A stretch of 6,619 bases of DNA, from NCBI GenBank assembly GCA_031267005.1, contig JAIRZX010000026.1, positions 1 to 6,619 on the forward strand, in the 5' to 3' direction. Positions 1-4,366 of the stretch are shown here, one piece after another (position 1 is the stretch's first letter; each line of letters opens with the position of its first letter). The stretch is from Deltaproteobacteria bacterium. GTDB lineage: Bacteria > Desulfobacterota > Desulfarculia > Adiutricales > Adiutricaceae. The notes below the pieces were generated by a model that saw only the letters and a program-made list of their open reading frames with translations, was not told the DNA's origin and made no database searches. The translations under genes and the position numbers were made by a program.

Positions 1-50
1 CTTGGAGGATTGAAGCTACCTAGAAGATTTAACGGCCCTTGTAACGACAT
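1..50 (-). CDS. 5' end of a divergent minus-strand gene, function unknown (partial)
   Basis: A minus-strand ATG (50-48) opens a frame that stays open to the window edge and encodes MSLQGPLNLLGSFNPP plus part of a 17th codon (Ser or Arg). The case for a real gene is its control signals rather than its length. GGAGG lies 7 nt upstream of the ATG, and an extended -10 with a perfect TATAAT hexamer sits further upstream at 80-88, giving a leader of about 23 nt. I do not recognise the product from 16 residues. The peptide is moderately hydrophobic with no positively charged start, so it does not look like a signal peptide. Codon use is odd for the window: TTA, AAT, CTT, CTA and GGT occur, and only about 6 of 16 third positions are G or C, while the neighbouring genes are almost all G/C there. 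This could mean foreign origin, though 16 codons is a small sample. Confidence 0.65.
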   Translation of the reverse strand, partial: MSLQGPLNLLGSFNPP

Positions 51-55
51 GAAAA

Positions 56-62
56 CACCTCC
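56..62 (-). promoter_or_regulatory. Shine-Dalgarno for the left divergent gene
   Basis: On the minus strand this reads GGAGGTG. The GGAGG core ends 7 nt before the ATG at 50, which is optimal spacing. It decides the start of the partial gene. Confidence 0.7.
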
Positions 63-79
63 GAGCTGTCCTGGGAGGC

Positions 80-116
80 ATTATACCACAAGATTCTGTT
101 TTTGCTCTCATTTTTT
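80..116 (-). promoter_or_regulatory. Extended -10 promoter driving the left divergent gene
   Basis: On the minus strand 88-80 reads TGGTATAAT, an extended -10 (TGn) followed by a perfect TATAAT. The hexamer 17 bp upstream (AGAGCA) is a poor -35 match, which extended -10 promoters tolerate. A minus-strand run of six A residues at 116-111, continuing as TGA, lies roughly at -38 to -43 relative to a predicted start near 73. It resembles the proximal UP-element subsite. Transcription start and UP-element role are inferred. Confidence 0.6.
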
Positions 117-143
117 ATGCTGCACCCCATCCGCAGACGCGCC

Positions 144-172
144 TTGACAGGTTAATATAGCAATGGTATAAG
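144..172 (+). promoter_or_regulatory. Sigma-70-type promoter of the helix-turn-helix gene
   Basis: A perfect -35 TTGACA (144-149) is separated by exactly 17 bp from TATAAG (167-172, 5 of 6 to consensus). TGG directly before the -10 makes it an extended -10 as well. The predicted start is near 179, leaving a leader of only about 20 nt in front of the ATG at 199. A promoter this close to consensus should be strong unless repressed. Confidence 0.85.
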
Positions 173-183
173 GTTTCAGCTAT

Positions 184-190
184 AAGGAGG
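184..190 (+). promoter_or_regulatory. Shine-Dalgarno of the helix-turn-helix gene
   Basis: AAGGAGG ends 8 nt before the ATG at 199. It is close to perfect complementarity with the 16S rRNA tail and fixes the start codon. Confidence 0.85.
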
Positions 191-198
191 AGTCCTAC

Positions 199-1284
199 AT
201 GGTTATGGACGACGACGCCCAGGATGCGCTTCTCTCCCGCGTGGAGAGGATGGAAAACGACCTGACTGACTTGAAGTTCGTCACCATTTCGAGGATGGTG
301 AATGAGTGGTTCGGCGGCATGAACACGCTCCTCAGGGAGTTCAGGAAGCTTTCCGACGACCTGAAGGTCTCGGCGGGCGCCGTGCCCGACGGGAAGTCGC
401 CCGACGGGAAGGGGTGGGTGGCCGCCCTTAACGGGCTTTTGAGCGAGTTCCGGACGGAGGCGGAGTCCCTGAAAGCTTCGGCCGCCGTTGCGGAGGCCGC
501 CGCCGAAGGCGCCGCCAAGGCCGCCGAAGCTACGGCCAAGGCCGCCGAGGCTGCTGCCAAGGTCGCCGAGACCTCGGCCCGGGCCGCCGAAGCCGCTTTC
601 AAGGAAGCCGAGGCCGCCGCCAAGGAAGCCGAGGCCGCCGCCAAGGCAGCCGAGGCCGAGGCTGCCGCCGCCTCCGAGAGGGCCATCGCCGAGATGGAGG
701 CTTCCGCGCAGAAGGCCTTAGCCGAGAAGCAGTCCTCAAGAGCCCAGGGGGAGGGCCGGAGGCGCAAAAAGCAGCCCAAGAGCTACCTGACCTACCAGCG
801 CGTCATGGCCCTCCAGGAGGAGGGAGTCAGCCTCTCCGAGATAGCCGACTCCGTGACGATCCCCTACAGCTCGGTCCATTCCTACATCCGCATGTCGGAA
901 GAGGCAGTGGAGAAGCTCAGGCTCAAGCACGAGTCGGCGTCGAACTCTGAGGCCTCCGACGCTTCCCCCGGCCCCGTCACGGTGTTGCGCCGCCACGAGC
1001 CGGACGGCGCCCTGGACTTCTCCGTGCTCGGCGACGGCGAGCGGAGCGGCGACGCGGTCGCCGCCCCCGGCGGCCAGGGCGAGGAGTCCTACGGCACGTC
1101 CAGGGAGGAGTTCCGGACGGAGTCCCAGGAGGAATCCCGGACGGAGTCCCAGGAGGAATCCCGGACGGAGTCCCAGGAGGAGTCCCGGACGGAGTCCCAG
1201 GAGGAGTCCCGGACGGAGTCCCAGGAGGAGTCCTTCTTCGAGTCCAGGCATGAGGAGGGCGACGGCGAGGCCGGAGGCGGCTGA
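199..1284 (+). CDS. Helix-turn-helix protein with EAAAK-type helix and acidic repeat tail
   Basis: This encodes 361 residues, with the ATG chosen by the strong Shine-Dalgarno and promoter just upstream. Residues about 5-58 are charged and predicted helical, probably coiled coil. A duplicated PDGK segment (about 63-71) follows. Residues about 92-176 form an Ala/Glu/Lys helix; within it K/R recurs at exactly every seventh residue (107 to 149) and EAAAK motifs appear, the pattern of a rigid single helix. A basic patch (RRRKK, 187-191) leads into a trihelical helix-turn-helix: helix 1 about 198-209, helix 2 SLSEIADSV (211-219), recognition helix about 223-233 (SSVHSYIR). This layout resembles resolvase/Hin-type or homeodomain-like HTHs. 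The C-terminus (298-361) is an acidic repeat tail. No catalytic domain is visible. DNA binding is likely from the motif. Autoregulation of the divergent promoter region is inference. The tail may be a flexible interaction region. Confidence 0.88.
   Translation: MVMDDDAQDALLSRVERMENDLTDLKFVTISRMVNEWFGGMNTLLREFRKLSDDLKVSAGAVPDGKSPDGKGWVAALNGLLSEFRTEAESLKASAAVAEAAAEGAAKAAEATAKAAEAAAKVAETSARAAEAAFKEAEAAAKEAEAAAKAAEAEAAAASERAIAEMEASAQKALAEKQSSRAQGEGRRRKKQPKSYLTYQRVMALQEEGVSLSEIADSVTIPYSSVHSYIRMSEEAVEKLRLKHESASNSEASDASPGPVTVLRRHEPDGALDFSVLGDGERSGDAVAAPGGQGEESYGTSREEFRTESQEESRTESQEESRTESQEESRTESQEESRTESQEESFFESRHEEGDGEAGGG
385..411 (+). repeat. Short in-frame duplication encoding PDGK twice
   Basis: CCCGACGGGAAG occurs at 385-396 and again at 400-411, in frame, separated by one codon (TCG). 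It sits between the N-terminal coiled coil and the Ala-rich helix. Confidence 0.8.
508..654 (+). repeat. Seven 21-bp (7-residue) repeats encoding the Ala/Glu/Lys helix
   Basis: Residues 104-152 are seven 7-residue units of the general form AAKAAEA, with K or R at 107, 114, 121, 128, 135, 142 and 149 and E at 110 through 152, also every seven. Two adjacent copies (601-621 and 622-642) are identical at the DNA level and a third (from 643) differs by one base in its first 15, so the array grew by in-frame duplication. The i to i+3 and i+4 Lys/Glu spacing favours a stable helix. Confidence 0.9.
1090..1257 (+). repeat. 24-bp tandem array encoding RTESQEES
   Basis: Five contiguous in-frame 24-bp units occupy 1114-1233 and encode RTESQEES five times (residues 306-345). 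They are identical except that the first two use GAA and the last three GAG for the seventh codon. Degenerate units flank the core: YGTSREEF (1090-1113) and FFESRHEE (1234-1257) keep some of the same positions. Each perfect unit has three Glu and one Arg, so the tail is strongly acidic. Near-identical copies point to recent expansion, and copy number may vary between strains. Confidence 0.93.
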
Positions 1285-1324
1285 TCCGCATGGGGCCTGA
1301 CCCTTCCGCATGGGGCCTGACCTT
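1285..1324. repeat. Two tandem 20-bp repeats directly after the stop codon
   Basis: TCCGCATGGGGCCTGACCCT (1285-1304) is followed without a gap by a copy differing at one base (1305-1324). The pair begins at the first base after the TGA. On the minus strand each unit contains GGTCAGGCCCC. It could be a short dispersed (REP-like) element or a chance duplication. The remaining gap to 1390 shows no T-tract terminator for either convergent gene. Confidence 0.8.
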
Positions 1325-1390
1325 GTTGCCCGCCCTGCAGGCCAGGTTAACGGCGGATCCAGGTTCTCCTGTCCCCCTAACGCCCCTGCA

Positions 1391-3601
1391 CTAGTGAAGC
1401 TGGCCCGCCGGCCCGTCCTCCAAGTCCGCCATGGCGCCGTCGGCTATGGCGGCGAGCGCCCCCGGCAGATCGCCCTTGGCCAGGAGTTCTTCGGACAGCC
1501 GCGCCTGGACGCCTTCGGCGCCGCTGGCCTCCCGCCCGAGAGACTTGATGCGCGCCGCAAGCACCGGCCTGAGCCGCCTCGCGGCGCCTTTTTCGTCTCC
1601 CAGGCTTACCAGGGCGGCCGCCAGGAGGGACGCGACCTCCAGGACGCACCCGTGCCCGCGCCCGTGCTCCTTCGCGGCGGCCCGGAACCCCCGGGCCAGC
1701 TCCCTGCGCGCCGATTCCGGGTCGCCCAGCTTGATGAGGCAGCACGCGAGGCATCTGAGGCGGACGAGGGCCCCTTCGTCCGCGTCCCGCCCCGAGTCGC
1801 GGTCGTCCTTGACCAGAAGCGCGAAGTGGGCGGCGGCGCCCGCGAAGTCGTAAGCGGCCAGGAGGGCGCCCGCGTGGCGCTCGGTCGCGGCGAGGAAGCA
1901 GTCGCGCGGCACGTGGCCTGACTTGGCCAAGGGGTACGCCTTCGCGTAGAGCGCGGTTGCGCCAGCGGGGTCGCCCGCGTCGAGGAGAAGGACGCTCGCC
2001 TCCAGGAGGCGCCCCGCCGCCGCCGCTCGGTCGGCCACCTTCAAGCCTTCCCACGCCGCGAGCGACGCGTAGCACATCCTCCGGGCCAGCTCCCCGTCCC
2101 CCGTCCGGAAGAGCGTTTCCGCGATGCCTGCCAGGGCGCCGACGGCCCAGTGAGGCGTCCCGTCCTCCCAGGGAGGCAGGAACCCCTCCAGTCGGCTCGC
2201 GAAACCGTACTCCCCCAGAAGCGAAGGGTCCAGCGGGACCGGCCCGGTTCCCGATCCCGATCCCGATCCGGCCCCTGATCCGGCGTCAGCCACGGGTCCG
2301 GCGTCAGCCACGGGTCCGGATTCGGCCCCGCCGTCCGGCCCGCGCCGCCTCATGACGGCCAGGGCGTAGGCGTCCAGCGCCTCGCGGGGGGATCCCAGGG
2401 TCTTGAAGGCTTCCGCCATCCCGTACAGGGCCTCGACGGCGAGCGGATGGCGCGGTCCCAAAGCGGACTCCAGCTCCCCGTGCGCCCGCTTCAGCTGCGC
2501 GAGCCCCTGCGCGGGTTCTCCCGAGCCGGTAAGGGCTAAGCCCAGCGCCGCCTTGGACGCGAGAGTGTCGAGGTGGCACGGCCCCAGGGCGATTTCCCGG
2601 AGCCTGGCGGCCTTCGCGAGCGCCGAAAGCGCGTGTTCCGGCCTGCCGGCCTCGTACATGTCGACCCCGAGCTCGTGGAGGGAGTCCAGCGTGTCCGGAT
2701 CCGCCGCCCCGAGCGTCTTCACCCTCCCCCTGTGCGCGATGAGGTGCATGTCCAGCGCTTGGAGGAAGCGGCGGTCCCCGCGGAGGTCCGTGCCGCAGAG
2801 GTTGGCCGCCGCGAGGGAAAGCGGGTGCAGGTCGCCCAGGCGGGCGGACCGGTCCCAGTAGGCCTCCATGGAGAGCCTCGCGGCGGAAAAGTGGTCGCCG
2901 CGGCCGCGCCTCTCGCTGGCCAGCCGCTCCCAGAAGGCCGCCGCCCGTTCCCCTTCCTCCGGGACGGGCGCCCCCGGCGCCGGGGGCCGGCGGTCGCGCC
3001 CTCCGGGGGAGCGGGCCGCGGACAGGGCGCGGCTCAGGTTAGCGCGGGCCTCCGAGGAGGAGCGGTGGTGGCGTCCCAGGATCCCGGCCCTGGAGAGCGA
3101 CGCGCGCCCGAAAAGGAGCGCCGCCGACGCCGGGCGGCCAGAGGACGCCACGGCGCACGACAAGTTGTTCAAAGCCGACACCGCCCCGAGATCGCCCCTG
3201 CCGCGCTCGCGTTCCAGGAGCTCGTAGGCGCTCTGGAAAGCCCTGCCGGCCGAGGCAGTCTCCCCGGACCTAAACAGCGCGCATCCCAGCGCGTTAAGGC
3301 GGCGGGGCACGTCGGGGCAGCCCTCGCACCTGGGCGTCGGCCCGGCGTCGAGCGCCACCTTCATTAGTTCGGCCGACTTCGCGAACTTGCCGGCTTGGTA
3401 AAGGCCGTAGGCCGTCCTGTCGGCTTCCAGCAGGAGCCAGTCAAGCCCCGGCGCCCCCCCTTCCCGCCGGGCGAGCGCGGCGGAAATCCGGTTGGCGATA
3501 GCCTGGAGCTCGGACTTGCCGGCGGGCCCGCCCCCGTCCCCTTTGGGCGGGGGGAGCTTTTCCAACGACAGCTTCCAGACCTTTCTCGTGCTTGCGCTCA
3601 T
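1391..3601 (-). CDS. TPR/helical-repeat protein, 736 residues
   Basis: Probably a cytoplasmic protein-protein interaction scaffold; no signal peptide, membrane segment or catalytic motif is visible. The best region is four consecutive 42-residue units starting at residues 255, 297, 339 and 381 (LGDLHP, LGAADPDT, LGPCHLDT, LGPRHP), the kinesin-light-chain type of TPR. Divergent TPR-like helical pairs precede them (about 52-195) and follow them (about 485-725, e.g. ALVSLGDEKGAARRL). A charged, Pro-rich segment (about 198-218) and a Gly/Ser/Ala linker (421-457) separate the blocks. The frame extends upstream to a GTG at 3712, but that codon lies directly before the -10 of the predicted promoter and would not be transcribed from it. 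I therefore place the start at ATG 3601, which has GGAGG 11 nt upstream. The gene is convergent with the helix-turn-helix gene (106 bp between stops) and follows the larger TPR gene on the same strand. Confidence 0.87.
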   Translation of the reverse strand: MSASTRKVWKLSLEKLPPPKGDGGGPAGKSELQAIANRISAALARREGGAPGLDWLLLEADRTAYGLYQAGKFAKSAELMKVALDAGPTPRCEGCPDVPRRLNALGCALFRSGETASAGRAFQSAYELLERERGRGDLGAVSALNNLSCAVASSGRPASAALLFGRASLSRAGILGRHHRSSSEARANLSRALSAARSPGGRDRRPPAPGAPVPEEGERAAAFWERLASERRGRGDHFSAARLSMEAYWDRSARLGDLHPLSLAAANLCGTDLRGDRRFLQALDMHLIAHRGRVKTLGAADPDTLDSLHELGVDMYEAGRPEHALSALAKAARLREIALGPCHLDTLASKAALGLALTGSGEPAQGLAQLKRAHGELESALGPRHPLAVEALYGMAEAFKTLGSPREALDAYALAVMRRRGPDGGAESGPVADAGPVADAGSGAGSGSGSGTGPVPLDPSLLGEYGFASRLEGFLPPWEDGTPHWAVGALAGIAETLFRTGDGELARRMCYASLAAWEGLKVADRAAAAGRLLEASVLLLDAGDPAGATALYAKAYPLAKSGHVPRDCFLAATERHAGALLAAYDFAGAAAHFALLVKDDRDSGRDADEGALVRLRCLACCLIKLGDPESARRELARGFRAAAKEHGRGHGCVLEVASLLAAALVSLGDEKGAARRLRPVLAARIKSLGREASGAEGVQARLSEELLAKGDLPGALAAIADGAMADLEDGPAGQLH
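2250..2318 (-). repeat. Repeats encoding the Gly/Ser/Ala linker of the 736-residue TPR protein
   Basis: On the plus strand CCCGAT occurs three times in tandem (2250-2267), encoding the Gly-Ser run. An 18-bp unit GCGTCAGCCACGGGTCCG occurs twice in tandem (2283-2300 and 2301-2318), encoding GPVADA twice. Both stay in frame and lengthen a flexible linker between two helical-repeat blocks. Confidence 0.85.
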
Positions 3602-3612
3602 GCCGGCCCTAT

Positions 3613-3617
3613 CCTCC
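3613..3617 (-). promoter_or_regulatory. Shine-Dalgarno supporting the ATG at 3601
   Basis: The minus strand reads GGAGG here, 11 nt before the ATG, which is a little long. A closer AGGG (3610-3607) lies 5 nt before it. Either supports 3601 over the upstream GTG. Confidence 0.55.
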
Positions 3618-3630
3618 GCGGCCTTTTTCC

Positions 3631-3649
3631 CGGCGGAAACGTTCCGCCG
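3631..3649. repeat. Perfect inverted repeat in the TPR gene leader
   Basis: CGGCGGAA (3631-3638) and TTCCGCCG (3642-3649) are exact reverse complements around a 3-bp centre. It lies about 30 nt upstream of the start codon and inside the predicted transcript. It could fold as a leader hairpin or act as a dyad operator. Confidence 0.65.
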
Positions 3650-3676
3650 ACTGGCTAGCTGACGCGCCGGCAAGCC

Positions 3677-3689
3677 GCAGACGATCTGC
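3677..3689. repeat. Small inverted repeat near the predicted transcript start
   Basis: GCAGA and TCTGC flank a 3-bp CGA centre, a second short dyad within the first 20 nt of the predicted leader. Arms of 5 bp can occur by chance. Confidence 0.35.
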
Positions 3690-3702
3690 CGCGACACGTT
3701 AA

Positions 3703-3731
3703 ATTTTAGCACCAGCGCGCGGTTAAGTCTA
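3703..3731 (-). promoter_or_regulatory. Promoter of the 736-residue TPR gene
   Basis: On the minus strand TAGACT (3731-3726, 4 of 6 to the -35 consensus) is followed after exactly 17 bp by TAAAAT (3708-3703, 5 of 6). The predicted start near 3696 gives a leader of about 95 nt before the ATG at 3601. The GTG at 3712-3710 is immediately upstream of the -10, so it cannot be the start of a transcript from this promoter. Confidence 0.65.
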
Positions 3732-3773
3732 CCGGGTCGCGCTCAAGCGCTCCTGGGACCGGCGCGCGGCCCT

Positions 3774-3804
3774 GCCGCCCCGAAGCGTTGCGCCACCGGG
3801 CGGC
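3774..3804. repeat. GC-rich inverted repeat upstream of the TPR promoter
   Basis: GCCGCCC (3774-3780) and GGGCGGC (3798-3804) are exact complements around a 17-bp loop. Alternating GC stretches outside (about 3762-3770 and 3805-3814) could extend the pairing imperfectly. No T-run follows on either strand, so it is not a canonical terminator, though it could slow read-through from the upstream gene. Confidence 0.5.
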
Positions 3805-3911
3805 GGCGCGCGCGGGCGACCTCGCGTGAAATTTCCGGGACAAGTTCCTTGGGAGCGCCGTCCCGTAACCCGCCTCGGCTCGCGGGATCAGCAGCCTGGC
3901 TGGTGTGCGAA

Positions 3912-3968
3912 GCGCAAAATCGCAAAAGTGCGAAAAGCCATAAGGCCATAAGGCCATAAGGCCATAAC
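3912..3968. repeat. Short tandem repeats: CGCAAAA-type, then GCCATAAG x4
   Basis: Three near-copies of a CGCAAAA/GCGAAAA motif (A-runs at 3916, 3924 and 3933) lead directly into four tandem copies of the 8-bp unit GCCATAAG (3937-3944, 3945-3952, 3953-3960, and 3961-3968 with a final C). The units are exact, so slippage is likely. It lies some 200 bp upstream of the nearest promoter, too far for simple spacer-length phase variation. Confidence 0.85.
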
Positions 3969-4179
3969 GGCGAGATAAATGCCGGGGGAGCGGTCGGTAT
4001 TGGATATAACAGGCCACTACGGGACACTAAGGCCCGTTGCGTGGAATGCAGCGTGTGGATCCGGGATTGGCGGAACGACAGCGGGGAAACTTTTTTACGG
4101 CCAGCGGTGAGGGCGCAGGACTGGCACGGTCTCCGTTCGCCTTCCGGCAGATCAAAACGACCTTTTATGCGTATCTCCG

Positions 4180-4291
4180 TAACGTGGATAAAATTTGTTT
4201 GCGTTAAAATTTTGCATCTCGAGGATAATTTCCAGAAATATTGCAAATCTGCCATTTCAGGGCAAATAGGCCTTAACGCGGATAATTTGTT
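4180..4291. repeat. AT-rich direct repeats around a GGATAA core
   Basis: TAACGTGGATAA (4180-4191) and TAACGCGGATAA (4274-4285) are nearly identical and both run on into TTTGTT, the first after two extra A. A partial third copy, CGAGGATAATTT, lies between (4220-4231). A separate motif at 4202-4215, CGTTAAAATTTTGC, closely matches the -10 region of the smaller TPR gene (CGTTAAATTTTAGC at 3697-3710). They may be protein-binding sites or promoter remnants. Confidence 0.5.
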
Positions 4292-4341
4292 CGGATTTTG
4301 CGGAGCAGTCCGTCCCGGTCGGGCGGTTCCTGGCCGCGGCG

Positions 4342-4356
4342 GGGCGCCTGGCGCCC
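4342..4356. repeat. GC palindrome just after the large TPR gene
   Basis: GGGCGCC (4342-4348) and GGCGCCC (4350-4356) flank a single T, about 10 bp beyond the stop on the minus strand. It could form a short strong hairpin at the 3' end of the transcript, but no U-rich tail follows, so intrinsic termination is not supported. Confidence 0.45.
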
Positions 4357-4366
4357 GGCGCTTCGC

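Larger units (their letters stand above)
3732..4366. other. Intergenic region between the two TPR genes, no convincing gene
   Basis: This 635-bp stretch separates the stop of the large TPR gene from the promoter of the smaller one. The part near 3740-3880 is very GC-rich and 4160-4300 is clearly AT-rich. Open frames exist on both strands (plus from 3979 and 4041, minus from 4255 and 4017), but none has a Shine-Dalgarno or recognisable protein character. It contains a GC-rich inverted repeat, a short tandem repeat and a set of AT-rich direct repeats, listed separately. No T-tract terminator is visible after the large TPR gene. Confidence 0.7.

Noticed and set aside
58..78. CCTCC/GGAGG stem as a terminator hairpin
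   Set aside because: The CCTCC arm is the Shine-Dalgarno of the minus-strand gene; the stem is only 5 bp with an 11-nt loop and no adjacent T-run.
1..147. Plus-strand frame open from the left edge to a TGA at 145-147, as the tail of an upstream gene
   Set aside because: The translation is Cys-rich with no protein character, runs through both promoters, and is opposed by a minus-strand gene with proper start signals.
195..779. Minus-strand open frame (194 residues, Ala/Ser-rich)
   Set aside because: It is the antisense shadow of the Ala-rich repeat helix of the plus-strand gene, with no start signals.
736..1311. Minus-strand open frames across the acidic repeat tail
   Set aside because: Their repeats (e.g. 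GLRPGLL) are reverse-strand readings of the 24-bp array; no Shine-Dalgarno or promoter.
1314..1343. GGCCTG/CAGGCC stem in the convergent gap as a terminator
   Set aside because: Only 6 bp with an 18-nt loop and no T-tract on either strand.
2573..3367. Plus-strand 264-residue open frame opposite the smaller TPR gene
   Set aside because: Arg/Pro/Gly-rich antisense shadow typical of GC-rich DNA; the minus frame shows clear TPR units here.
3916..3936. Phased A-tracts as an intrinsic DNA bend
   Set aside because: The three A4 runs are spaced 8 and 9 bp, not the 10-11 bp helical repeat, and are short.
3743..4255. Minus-strand 170-residue open frame in the intergenic region
   Set aside because: No Shine-Dalgarno; the central WPYGLMALW part is just the GCCATAAG repeat translated, and the composition switches abruptly to Arg/Ala-rich.
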